Source of the DNA: Octadecabacter sp.
GTDB taxonomy: Bacteria; Pseudomonadota; Alphaproteobacteria; Rhodobacterales; Rhodobacteraceae
Length of the DNA: 64,000 nucleotides
Assembly (NCBI GenBank): GCA_017886375.1
Contig: JAGGNB010000113.1
Coordinates: forward strand, 51,867-115,866
Reading direction: 5' to 3'
Shown here: positions 1 through 7,705 of the stretch, in pieces
Layout: each line of letters begins with the position of its first letter
Position numbering within the stretch: position 1 is the stretch's first letter
Position numbers and translations under genes: made by a program
Notes under the pieces: generated by a model
Told to the model about the DNA's origin: nothing
The model's database searches: none
The model's input: the letters and a program-made list of their open reading frames with translations, nothing else

Positions 1-538
1 CGATGGCCATAATACGCATAAAAATCCGCCACTTAGATGCGTCCGCGAGGAGGGTTTTTAGCAGGCTTCCTGCATAGGTCCAAAACAGGCAGACACAAAG
101 GTTTGTGGCGGAGAAAGTTATTGCAAGCATTGTCGCCTGCATCATCGGTGACAGGTCTGCGATCATCGCGGATGCAGATGTGGCAACGGCCCATATTTTC
201 GGGTTTACCCATTGGAACAGGATCGCCTGAATGAACGTAAAGGGGCGATCGGTGTCGCGTGTTTGCACCGGTTTTGCATGCCACAGCTTCCACGCCATCG
301 AAAGGATCCACAACGACGCGATGATCATCAAAACGATACGCAAAGTTGGGAACGCCTCAATCAGCGCGCCCAATCCCAAGCCGGTGACGAAGGCAATAAA
401 CCCAACGCCCAGCGCCACGCCCAACAGATGTGGCAAAGTGGCGCGAAAACCAAACCGTGCGCCCGACGTCGTAAGAAGGATGACATTCGGACCGGGGGAA
501 AACAGGCCAAGGAAGACAAAGCCGACGAGCGCCGTCAC
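1..538 (-). CDS. LysE/RhtB-family amino-acid exporter (3' end outside window)
   Basis: The ORF track misses this gene because it starts with GTG and runs off the window edge; I translated it from the reverse strand. The protein begins MTALVGFVFLGLFSPGPNV and continues with several hydrophobic segments. SPGPN near residue 14 and QWVNPKIW near residue 112 are typical of LysE/RhtB exporters, inner-membrane proteins that expel amino acids or their derivatives. About 179 residues are visible; the family is usually about 200, so only the last helix should be missing. The GTG overlaps the cca stop as GTGA, which suggests translational coupling and makes it the last gene seen of the hslO-nudix-cca operon. 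The substrate cannot be read from sequence. Confidence 0.85.
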   Translation of the reverse strand, partial: MTALVGFVFLGLFSPGPNVILLTTSGARFGFRATLPHLLGVALGVGFIAFVTGLGLGALIEAFPTLRIVLMIIASLWILSMAWKLWHAKPVQTRDTDRPFTFIQAILFQWVNPKIWAVATSASAMIADLSPMMQATMLAITFSATNLCVCLFWTYAGSLLKTLLADASKWRIFMRIMAI

Positions 539-1689
539 GGGAGTGCTAAGAGGTCAGGCTTTGCCATTGTAAAACCGGATGCGATCCATGCCGTTTCAAG
601 CTGTTTGAGGCGTGCACCCAATGCGGGACCTGCGTAGGTTGGCATCAGGTCTTTGGCCGTTACGGGGTAGTTTTGTGCACCACCAAACTGCGCCGCGTCC
701 ATATCGATCTTTGTAAAGGTGCCGCCGGACAATGCCGCCCGCAACATTAACGCTTCGATCGCAAGCTCAGAACCCAGATTGTAGCCCAAAGGTGCAGCAT
801 CAATCACCGACAACGCGCCGTCACGGATACGGGTGAATTCAAGGGTGTCGGCCTTGGAGAGGCGCAGCTGCGATGTAACATCACCGGGATTTATGGCAGC
901 AAGTCGCGTGTGCAAATGTGCGGGGCGGCCGAGTTGTTCTTGAAGATGGATAAGCGGCGCGAGGGCCGACACATCCGCGCCCGCAAGCAGACGACCCAAC
1001 GCCCCGCACATTGCCATGGACGCCATTGCAGGTGCGGGGTTTGGCGCAAGGAGGGTTTTCAAAAGCTCGGTCCGCACCCGTTCTTTTGCAAGGCCTTCCA
1101 ACCCATCAAGATTGGCGGCGCAGGCCGCAAACCCATCCGCATTTATCCCCTGATCGGGGTCGCCAAACCACGCATAGAAACGGAAAAACCGCAAAATACG
1201 CAGGTAATCTTCACGGATCCGCAAATCAGCGTCATTGATGAACCGCACGTGTCGGGCGTGCAAATCAGGGATGCCCCCGACAGGGTCGATGACCGTACCA
1301 TCCGGCGCGCAATACAGCGCGTTCATCGTGAAATCACGGCGCACAGCGTCTTCTTGCAGGGTGTCTGAAAACGCCACAACAGCATGGCGACCATCGGTTT
1401 CAACATCGTTGCGGAACGTCGTGATCTCAAACGGTCGATGATCAGAAATGACTGTAACTGTGCCATGGTCAATGCCGGTCGCAATAACCTTAAGTCTCGC
1501 ATCCTTTGCCAATTGCATGACCACATCAGGCCGCGCGTTTGTCGCAAGGTCCAAGTCAGCCACAGGCATATCGACCAAGGCGTTTCGCACACAGCCACCG
1601 ACGAAATAAACCTCATATCCCGCGTCCACCAGCATCCCTGTCACCGCCTTGGATGCATCCGAGTTCAACCAGTTTGCCGACAGTTTCAT
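535..1689 (-). CDS. cca: CCA tRNA nucleotidyltransferase / poly(A) polymerase family
   Basis: Class II nucleotidyltransferase family that adds or repairs the 3' CCA of tRNAs using CTP and ATP in the cytoplasm. Visible motifs are GGCVRNAL near residue 31, the metal-binding pair in DLDLAT (about D45 and D47), RRDFTMNAL near 117 and RIREDYLRILRFFRF, which begins the RNA-binding part. The length of 384 residues suits alphaproteobacterial members. The ATG overlaps the upstream Nudix stop as ATGA, and the 3' end overlaps the LysE start. CCA addition and poly(A) addition cannot be separated by sequence alone, but in this lineage the CCA role is the likely one. Confidence 0.9.
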   Translation of the reverse strand: MKLSANWLNSDASKAVTGMLVDAGYEVYFVGGCVRNALVDMPVADLDLATNARPDVVMQLAKDARLKVIATGIDHGTVTVISDHRPFEITTFRNDVETDGRHAVVAFSDTLQEDAVRRDFTMNALYCAPDGTVIDPVGGIPDLHARHVRFINDADLRIREDYLRILRFFRFYAWFGDPDQGINADGFAACAANLDGLEGLAKERVRTELLKTLLAPNPAPAMASMAMCGALGRLLAGADVSALAPLIHLQEQLGRPAHLHTRLAAINPGDVTSQLRLSKADTLEFTRIRDGALSVIDAAPLGYNLGSELAIEALMLRAALSGGTFTKIDMDAAQFGGAQNYPVTAKDLMPTYAGPALGARLKQLETAWIASGFTMAKPDLLALP

Positions 1690-2282
1690 TCGACCACCGC
1701 CTCAGCCATTGCGCGCAGGATACGCGCGGTTGCGCCCCAGATATAATAAGGGCCGTAGGGGACGGTATAATAGTAGCGTTTTTGCCCACGCCAATGACGG
1801 CCTTCGATGCGATAATTCGCAAGTGTTAAGACGTGGCGCAACGGCACGGTGAACGCCTCTTCCACCTCACCCGGTTCAAGTTTGAACGTCAAATCCGAAG
1901 GCACCATCGCGATAATCGGCGTGATCGAATAATTCGTGATGGTGTCATGATAGGGCAATTGACCAAGGATTGTGGCCACCCTTCGGTTGAGGCCAATTTC
2001 CTCCTCTGCCTCACGCAGGGCAGTGTGGTTCAGGTCGCGATCGGTGTCGTCCCTGCGGCCCCCTGCAAACGCAATCTGCCCGGGGTGATGTTTCAGATGG
2101 GCCGCGCGTTTTGTCAGGATAAGCTGCCCGTTTTCCGTCACCGCGATCAACACGGCTGCTGGTTTCAAAATACGTCCTTCGGGCAACACCACGCCTGGAT
2201 TCAGATCAAAATCTGACGTCGACCTCCCTGCATTTTCAATACAGCGCTGAAGCGTCTTGTTCAGGTCTTCAGGGCTTTGCAT
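1686..2282 (-). CDS. CoA pyrophosphatase-like Nudix hydrolase
   Basis: Nudix hydrolase of the CoA/acyl-CoA diphosphatase type (NudL-like). The segment LTKRAAHLKHHPGQIAFAGG matches the CoA-specific signature that precedes the Nudix box, and REAEEEIGL is the catalytic metal-binding core. The ORF track starts at 2357, but that would overlap hslO by almost 90 bases. I prefer the ATG at 2282 (MQSPEDLNK), preceded by AAAGGGA; the ATG at 2297 after GAAGGA is a close alternative. Either start overlaps the hslO 3' end slightly, in line with the coupled genes of this operon. Substrate preference is inferred from the signature only. Confidence 0.82.
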   Translation of the reverse strand: MQSPEDLNKTLQRCIENAGRSTSDFDLNPGVVLPEGRILKPAAVLIAVTENGQLILTKRAAHLKHHPGQIAFAGGRRDDTDRDLNHTALREAEEEIGLNRRVATILGQLPYHDTITNYSITPIIAMVPSDLTFKLEPGEVEEAFTVPLRHVLTLANYRIEGRHWRGQKRYYYTVPYGPYYIWGATARILRAMAEAVVE

Positions 2283-3282
2283 CCGATCCCTTTGCATCCG
2301 GTCCTTCTGTTGCTTCAAACCCCAACGTGTTGGGTTGAAACACATAATGCGAACCACAGAACTGGCAGTCAGCTGTGACTGTGCCTTCTTCAGTAGTCAT
2401 ATGTTTGATGTCTTTGGCCGAATAAATTGACAGCGACTGGCGCACTTTATCTGGCGAACACGAACAGCCAAATTCAACCGCTTGCGGGTCAAACACGCGC
2501 GGGGCTTCTTCGTGAAACAGGCGCACCAGCAATTCGGTTGGCTGTACGGTCGGGCCGATCAATTCCATTTCTTCGGCCGTGCGCAGAAGGGTGGTGGCAC
2601 GGGTCCAATTTTCGCCTTCGTCATCATCCAGAATATCAGCGGCGGTCAGCAACCCATTGTCGGCCACTGGCTCACTCGCAACGGACGGGGACGCCTTAGG
2701 CATCGCCTGCAACATAATTCCGCCCGCACGCCACGATTCCGCCCCGCCCGGAACAGACGCCTTACCGTATGTCAGCTGGAAAGCTGTCGGCAGCTGTTCG
2801 GATTGCGCGAAATACGCCTCAGCGCAGGCAGACAATGACCCACCAGCAATTGGTGTGATTCCTTGATAGGGAACCATGCCTTCGCCTTGGTCAATCAGGA
2901 TCGCGAAATAGCCTTTGCCGACCTGACTAAACGGATGCCCAGTCGGGTCGATCGCGTCCTTGTCATAGCTGGCATAGGCACGCACGCGGGCCGGCTTGCC
3001 GTCAGCTGATGGGCCGTAATAATCCGTCGCGATCAAGCGTGCTGGGCCGTCGCCGCGCACTTGCAATGACAGCTTCCAACGCAGTTTAATCGTCTGACCA
3101 ATCAATGCGGTCAACAATGCCATCTCTGCGACCAATGCCTCAATGGCTGGGGGGTAATCGTGCTGCGCCAGCACATTGTCCAACACGCCATCAAGACGCG
3201 CGATGCGCCCACGAATATCAGACCGGTCAAGCTGAAATGGCAGGACGGTATCATCCCAAGCGATGTGTGATGCAATAGTCAT
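2269..3282 (-). CDS. hslO: Redox-regulated chaperone Hsp33
   Basis: Hsp33 is a cytosolic holdase chaperone switched on by oxidation of a zinc-bound cysteine cluster. The C-terminal region carries CSCS (CxC) near residue 275 and CQFC (CxxC) near residue 308, the four zinc ligands. The N-terminal fold is intact (for example ALTALIGQTIKLRWKLSLQVRGDGPARLI). At 337 residues it is slightly longer than the E. coli protein because of a polar C-terminal tail, as often in alphaproteobacteria. It is the first gene of the leftward operon and diverges from the Nudix gene at 3354, leaving about 70 bases for two promoters. Confidence 0.95.
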   Translation of the reverse strand: MTIASHIAWDDTVLPFQLDRSDIRGRIARLDGVLDNVLAQHDYPPAIEALVAEMALLTALIGQTIKLRWKLSLQVRGDGPARLIATDYYGPSADGKPARVRAYASYDKDAIDPTGHPFSQVGKGYFAILIDQGEGMVPYQGITPIAGGSLSACAEAYFAQSEQLPTAFQLTYGKASVPGGAESWRAGGIMLQAMPKASPSVASEPVADNGLLTAADILDDDEGENWTRATTLLRTAEEMELIGPTVQPTELLVRLFHEEAPRVFDPQAVEFGCSCSPDKVRQSLSIYSAKDIKHMTTEEGTVTADCQFCGSHYVFQPNTLGFEATEGPDAKGSDAKP

Positions 3283-3353
3283 TGGGGTTTCCTAACAAGT
3301 CCAAGGTTGGCATACCGCGTCCATATAGGTGCCACAAGGCGAGGAAAAAGGGC

Positions 3354-3797
3354 ATGATCAAACGGTACGGCGAACGGGTTGACCCTGCTATGCACTACAC
3401 GCCGCGCCCCGGCGCCTATGTGATCTTGCAACGCGGGCATGATTTGCTGCTGACGGTGCAAGACGGGACACGGCTCGAACATCCTGAAATACAACTGCCA
3501 GGCGGAGGGATCGATGCGGGCGAACAAATCTTGCCTGCGCTGCATCGTGAAGTTATGGAAGAAACCGGCTGGCGGATGGGCAAGCCGCGTCGCATAGGGG
3601 TCTACAAACGCTTTGTTTTTATGCCGGACTACGACATGTGGGCAGAGAAAATTTGCACGATCTATTGGTCGCGACCGACGCTGTGTTTGGGGGCCCCTTT
3701 GGAAGACAGTCACACCGCGGTTTGGGTCCCGATGAACGACGCCCCTGCCCTATTGTCCAATGATGGTGACGCTACGTTCGTGGCCAGCTTGCTCTAG
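3354..3797 (+). CDS. Nudix hydrolase
   Basis: A 147-residue Nudix protein with the box [10 protein letters not shown]...REVMEETGW, which coordinates metal for hydrolysis of a nucleoside-diphosphate-linked substrate. The ORF track starts at 3282, but the ATG at 3354 (MIKRYGERV) follows GAGGAAAAAGGGC and clears the hslO promoter region, so it is preferred. Members such as ADP-ribose or (di)nucleotide pyrophosphatases look alike, and the real substrate is not evident. It is transcribed toward argG, whose start is about 50 bases downstream; co-transcription is possible. Confidence 0.85.
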   Translation: MIKRYGERVDPAMHYTPRPGAYVILQRGHDLLLTVQDGTRLEHPEIQLPGGGIDAGEQILPALHREVMEETGWRMGKPRRIGVYKRFVFMPDYDMWAEKICTIYWSRPTLCLGAPLEDSHTAVWVPMNDAPALLSNDGDATFVASLL

Positions 3798-3849
3798 CGC
3801 AGAAATCGGAGTACCTCGCGAGCGATTAATGCTCAGGAGCCTTGCGCCA

Positions 3850-5082
3850 ATGTCTAAAGTCACCGCACCCAAAAAAGTCGTCCTCGCCTATTCCGGCGGT
3901 TTGGACACGTCGATCATTTTGAAATGGTTGCAGACGGAATACGGCTGTGAGGTCGTTACGTTCACCGCCGATCTCGGCCAAGGTGAGGAACTTGAGCCGG
4001 CGCGCGCCAAAGCTGAGCTTATGGGCATCCCGCCTGAGAATATCTATATCGAAGACGTCCGTGAAGAATTCGTGCGCGATTTCGTCTTCCCGATGTTTCG
4101 CGCAAATGCTGTCTACGAGGGGCTATACCTGCTGGGCACGTCTATCGCTAGACCATTGATTTCAAAGCGTTTAGTTGAGATTGCGGCAGAAGTCGGCGCA
4201 GATGCGGTGGCCCATGGCGCGACCGGAAAAGGCAACGACCAAGTGCGGTTCGAACTGGCTGCCTATGCACTGAACCCCGATATCAAAGTCATCGCGCCGT
4301 GGCGTGAGTGGGACTTGTCCAGCCGCACGAAACTGCTGGAGTTCGCCGAAGAACATCAAATCCCGGTCGCAAAAGACAAACGCGGCGAAGCGCCGTTTTC
4401 TGTCGATGCAAATCTGCTGCACACATCATCCGAAGGTAAGGTTCTTGAAGACCCCGCAGAGATGGCACCAGATTACGTTTATCAGCGCACAGTTGCGCCA
4501 GAAGACGCACCAGATACGCCCGAGTTTGTAGAGATCGGATTTGAGCGTGGCGATGCTGTTTCGATCAATGGCGAGGCGATGTCGCCAGCTACAATCCTTA
4601 CTAAACTCAATGAGTTAGGCGGAAATCACGGCTGTGGCCGTCTTGATCTGGTTGAGGGTCGTTTCGTGGGCATGAAGTCCCGTGGCATTTATGAAACGCC
4701 CGGTGGCACGCTGCTGCTTGAGGCGCATCGTGGGATTGAATCCATCACGCTCGATCGCGGCGCTGCGCATCTGAAAGACGAGCTGATGCCACGCTACGCT
4801 GAGCTGATTTACAATGGTTTCTGGTACTCGCCTGAGCGCGAAATGTTACAAGCCGCGATTGATAAATCGCAGGAGCATGTGACCGGAACCGTGAAGCTAA
4901 AGCTCTACAAAGGGTCGGCCAGAACGGTTGGTCGTTGGTCCGATCATTCGCTGTATTCAGAGGCGCATGTGACGTTCGAAGACGACGCCGGTGCATACGA
5001 TCAAAAGGACGCTGCAGGTTTCATTCAGTTGAACGCGCTGCGGCTTAAGCTTCTGGCGGCACGTAATAAGCGGCTGAAATAA
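3850..5082 (+). CDS. argG: Argininosuccinate synthase
   Basis: Catalyses ATP-dependent condensation of citrulline and aspartate to argininosuccinate, the penultimate step of arginine synthesis. The ATP-binding motif [12 protein letters not shown] is near residue 10. [19 protein letters not shown] and the later [12 protein letters not shown] block are also characteristic. The 410-residue length is normal. The ORF track begins 30 codons early at 3760 inside the Nudix gene; the ATG at 3850 (MSKVTAPKK) has an AGGAG-type site upstream and gives the usual N-terminus. A bidirectional terminator follows at 5090. Confidence 0.97.
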   Translation: MSKVTAPKKVVLAYSGGLDTSIILKWLQTEYGCEVVTFTADLGQGEELEPARAKAELMGIPPENIYIEDVREEFVRDFVFPMFRANAVYEGLYLLGTSIARPLISKRLVEIAAEVGADAVAHGATGKGNDQVRFELAAYALNPDIKVIAPWREWDLSSRTKLLEFAEEHQIPVAKDKRGEAPFSVDANLLHTSSEGKVLEDPAEMAPDYVYQRTVAPEDAPDTPEFVEIGFERGDAVSINGEAMSPATILTKLNELGGNHGCGRLDLVEGRFVGMKSRGIYETPGGTLLLEAHRGIESITLDRGAAHLKDELMPRYAELIYNGFWYSPEREMLQAAIDKSQEHVTGTVKLKLYKGSARTVGRWSDHSLYSEAHVTFEDDAGAYDQKDAAGFIQLNALRLKLLAARNKRLK

Positions 5083-5089
5083 AACAGAA

Positions 5090-5119
5090 AAGCCCGGAAG
5101 CAGTGATGGGTCCGGGCTT
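5090..5119. terminator. Bidirectional intrinsic terminator
   Basis: Perfect 9-bp stem AAGCCCGGA / TCCGGGCTT with a 12-base loop, 8 bases after the argG stop. The U-rich tail is better on the minus strand (TTTTCTGTTTTA), so it probably stops both argG and the leftward aminotransferase-sulfotransferase transcript. Confidence 0.85.
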
Positions 5120-5140
5120 GGTACTTGTGAAGAACATAGG

Positions 5141-5239
5141 TTACTGGGCGGTCACAACTGTCATTACGAGATTGCCATCGGGCTTGATTAGGCCGTCTTC
5201 CATAGCGCCAAGCGTGTATTCAAATACGCCGGTCGCCAT
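5141..5239 (-). CDS. Possible 32-residue small ORF
   Basis: Begins MATGVFEYTLGAMEDGLIKP, 10 bases after the sulfotransferase stop and before the bidirectional terminator. The composition reads like ordinary soluble protein rather than random translation, and a GGTGGC stretch lies just before the ATG. I do not recognise it. It could be a genuine short gene, the degraded end of a longer gene, or chance; no function is proposed. Confidence 0.25.
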   Translation of the reverse strand: MATGVFEYTLGAMEDGLIKPDGNLVMTVVTAQ

Positions 5240-5249
5240 GCCACCAGTT

Positions 5250-5951
5250 TCAGATGAGCGTGGTTTTGTTGGACAGAAGATCGCAATAGTAGGGCATTGT
5301 TTCAATGCACAGGGCGCGATGCGGTCCGGTAAGCACTGGCAGGTCCGCTTCTGGCCCCGCAAAACCGGTACTTTGATGCACGGCACGATACCAATGAGAG
5401 GCCCAAATCCCATCAAAAGGGCGGGGACCAATGGGCCATGACAACATCGCGAAATCGAATGGAACCCCAATCATCAAACATAGGTTTTTTAATGCCTTTT
5501 CAGGATCTTGTCGGATCTCGGAGCTGTCGACAACGTGCCCACCGATCCGCTTATACAGGGCTAGTTGCTGGGGATATCCAATGTCGTTGAGTGTAAGGTT
5601 TTCCCGTTTGGCGGCGTAACTGGCGATGACACGGGCAGGGTGGCGGATCAGGTGGATGTTCACGCAGTCCTTGGTCCAATCCAACGGGAAACCGTCCAGC
5701 ATATGATGTGGCATATGTTTCATATACTTATGCGCTTTTTCGCCGTCATTTGCGCAGGCAGTTGCGACGCGTTGCGGGCCAGTTTCATGGGTCGTTAGAA
5801 TCGCATCCGACATGGGGTGGTCCAACCCTGTCGCCGCAAGGTAGGGGGCATAAAACGGTTCGTCCATTGCGGTGAAATCGGCGCGGTTTGCGAAGGAATA
5901 CATCAGCGCTGTCGACAGGTTGCGCGGGCCGGACCAGACGGCAATTTTCAT
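5250..5951 (-). CDS. Sulfotransferase-like P-loop protein
   Basis: A 233-residue protein with the sulfotransferase-type phosphosulfate-binding loop at the N-terminus (WSGPRNLSTAL, residues 5-15) and the 3'-phosphate motif IHLIRHPARVIASY near residue 100. These features put it in the PAPS-dependent sulfotransferase superfamily, though many bacterial members have no known substrate. It lies downstream of, and in the same direction as, a class IV aminotransferase, so the two may act on the same metabolite. The 57-base gap carries two identical palindromes, so the gene may have its own regulated promoter. The substrate is unknown. Confidence 0.8.
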   Translation of the reverse strand: MKIAVWSGPRNLSTALMYSFANRADFTAMDEPFYAPYLAATGLDHPMSDAILTTHETGPQRVATACANDGEKAHKYMKHMPHHMLDGFPLDWTKDCVNIHLIRHPARVIASYAAKRENLTLNDIGYPQQLALYKRIGGHVVDSSEIRQDPEKALKNLCLMIGVPFDFAMLSWPIGPRPFDGIWASHWYRAVHQSTGFAGPEADLPVLTGPHRALCIETMPYYCDLLSNKTTLI

Positions 5952-5963
5952 GTTTCACTCGAA

Positions 5964-6005
5964 TTTGTACAAAACTCTGACAGGGGGGTGCATGGTTTGT
6001 ACAAA
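5964..6005. repeat. Two identical TTTGTACAAA palindromes, candidate operator pair
   Basis: The perfect 10-bp palindrome TTTGTACAAA occurs at 5964-5973 and again at 5996-6005, each as part of the 12-base direct repeat TTTGTACAAAAC. The 32-base period is close to three helical turns, so a dimeric regulator could bind both on one face. The pair fills the gap between the aminotransferase stop and the sulfotransferase start. No regulator is identified. Confidence 0.55.
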
Positions 6006-6008
6006 ACT

Positions 6009-6920
6009 TCAGCCCGCCGTTTCAGCCAGAATCAGCGCCTTATAGAGGTCGCGGATCTGTTTTGTGATCGGGCCCATGTCACCAGTCCCAATCTGACGCC
6101 CGTCGATAATGCTAACCGGAGTTTGCGCGCCAAAGGTTCCTGTCAAAAACGCCTCATCCGCGCCGTATGTATCGACCAGCGAAAAGTTACGTTCATACAC
6201 AGGGATGTCGTTCGCGCGGCACAGATCGATCACCTTTTGGCGGGTGATTCCGTTCATGCAATAATCGCCCGTGCTTGTCCAAACCGCACCCTTTCGAACG
6301 ATAAAAAAGTTACAGGCGTTGGTGGTGTTCACGAAGCCATGAACGTCGAGCATCAGCGCCTCGTCCGCGCCGGCCTTTTCAGCTGCGATGCAGGCAAGGA
6401 TACAATTGAGCTTGGAATGAGAGTTGAGTTTCGGGTCCTGTGTCATCGGCAAACCGCGTTGATGCGGGACGGTCGCAAGGGTGATCGGGCGCGGCAATTT
6501 CGGGGTAGAATGTTCCATGATGATAACCATCGTCGGGCCAGACCGGCTGAGAGATGGATGCTGGAACGGCAATATCTTAATGCCGCGCGTAATCATCAAC
6601 CGACAGTGGACGTCTGTGTGCATTGAATTGGCCAATTGCGTCTCTAACACAGCGGAAATTACGCCGTTTCGATCCATACCAATATCAAGATCAATGGCTT
6701 TTGCGGCTTCAAACAGGCGGTCGATATGTTCATCCATAAAGGCCCAATTGCCATCATAAAGCCGCATCCCTTCCCACACACCATCACCGAGCATGAAGCC
6801 GGAGTCATACACGCTTACCGTTGCTTGCGCGCGCGGGGTCAAGGTGCCGTTGATCCAGATCAGAATGGTCTGATTGCGTGGATCGTCTTCGGCGGTGTGG
6901 GTGGTGATTTTATCGGTCAT
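6009..6920 (-). CDS. Class IV aminotransferase (BCAT/D-amino-acid transaminase superfamily), atypical
   Basis: PLP-dependent fold type IV aminotransferase, 303 residues. YDSGFMLGDGVWEGMRLYDG near residue 38 and the Schiff-base lysine in SHSKLNCI (about K170) fit the family. In place of the usual G-[YF]-[VI]-x-E-x-x-x-x-N motif, whose Glu contacts the PLP ring nitrogen, this protein has GFVNTTNACNFF, so that Glu appears replaced by Thr. It is therefore probably not a standard branched-chain aminotransferase. The sulfotransferase-like gene follows on the same strand. Substrate unknown; a transaminase or another PLP reaction are both possible. Confidence 0.82.
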   Translation of the reverse strand: MTDKITTHTAEDDPRNQTILIWINGTLTPRAQATVSVYDSGFMLGDGVWEGMRLYDGNWAFMDEHIDRLFEAAKAIDLDIGMDRNGVISAVLETQLANSMHTDVHCRLMITRGIKILPFQHPSLSRSGPTMVIIMEHSTPKLPRPITLATVPHQRGLPMTQDPKLNSHSKLNCILACIAAEKAGADEALMLDVHGFVNTTNACNFFIVRKGAVWTSTGDYCMNGITRQKVIDLCRANDIPVYERNFSLVDTYGADEAFLTGTFGAQTPVSIIDGRQIGTGDMGPITKQIRDLYKALILAETAG

Positions 6921-7039
6921 GCAGGGACGCTACGGCGCAGCGCCGATTGTTCCAAGAGGTAAACAGCGCGTGAGGACACGGTCCGGTGAATTGCGCGTGG
7001 ATGTGTTGGACGCGATGATAGCGCAAAGGGAGACACCAA

Positions 7040-7705
7040 ATGACTTCGATGATGCGAAATCTGAAGACCGTGGCGCTGGCGGCAGCGATTGGAGCGGCAA
7101 CATTGATGCTTGCTGGCAAAGCGGAGGCGCGCGACATGCAGACGATTACGGTCGCGGGCGGCTGTTTCTGGTGCGTCGAAAGCGATTTTGAGAAAGTGAC
7201 CGGCGTAACCGAGGTCACGTCTGGATATACCGGCGGAACCACGGCGAACCCGACATATAGCCAAGTTACCGGCGGCGGTACGGGCCATTATGAGGCTGTC
7301 GAAATCCGCTACGACGCCGACCAAGTTTCTGCCCGCCAGATTTATGATCTGTTTTTCCGGTCTGTCGATCCAACGGATGCCGGTGGGCAATTTTGTGACC
7401 GTGGCGACAGCTATCGTACAGCAATTTTCGTATCTAACACGGCGCAACAACAAGCGGCACAGGCAGCATTGTCAGCCGCGCAATCAGAGTTGGGACAACA
7501 AATCGTAACCCCGATATTGGCGGCTTCGACGTTCACCGATGCGGAAGAATACCATCAGGACTATTACAAAGGTCAGAACCGAGTCGTCACACGGCGCGGT
7601 ATTAAGACCGAAGCGGAGGCCTATGCGTTTTATCGTGACGCTTGCGGACGTGACGCGCGGGTTGAACAGCTTTGGGGCAGCAATGCACCATTTATCAATC
7701 ACTAA
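7040..7705 (+). CDS. msrA: Exported peptide methionine sulfoxide reductase MsrA
   Basis: Reduces the S form of methionine sulfoxide in proteins. The active-site block AGGCFWCVESDFE holds the catalytic cysteine near residue 42, and a C-terminal cysteine (DACGRD) could resolve the sulfenate. Unlike the cytosolic enzyme it has an N-terminal signal peptide (basic MRNLKT, hydrophobic AAAIGAATLMLA, cleavage likely after AEA near residue 30), so it should act in the periplasm. The start ATG follows AGGGAGA. No msrB neighbour is present. The 3' end overlaps the convergent kinase gene by 11 bases. Confidence 0.92.
   Translation: MTSMMRNLKTVALAAAIGAATLMLAGKAEARDMQTITVAGGCFWCVESDFEKVTGVTEVTSGYTGGTTANPTYSQVTGGGTGHYEAVEIRYDADQVSARQIYDLFFRSVDPTDAGGQFCDRGDSYRTAIFVSNTAQQQAAQAALSAAQSELGQQIVTPILAASTFTDAEEYHQDYYKGQNRVVTRRGIKTEAEAYAFYRDACGRDARVEQLWGSNAPFINH

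Noticed and set aside
541-549. GAGTGCTAA, one half of the HrcA CIRCE operator
   Set aside because: The partner half TTAGCACTC with 9-base spacing is absent, and the word lies inside the cca coding end; chance match.
3279-3713. 144-residue minus-strand ORF opposite the Nudix gene
   Set aside because: It is the shadow of the Nudix frame and has no family motif; the plus-strand Nudix box is clear.
5949-5965. TGTTTCACTCGAA near the sulfotransferase start, resembling parS
   Set aside because: Only the first half matches the parS consensus; the centre and right half do not.
5817-6626. 269-residue plus-strand ORF opposite the aminotransferase
   Set aside because: Shadow frame of a well-supported PLP enzyme, rich in Arg, His and Cys and without motifs.
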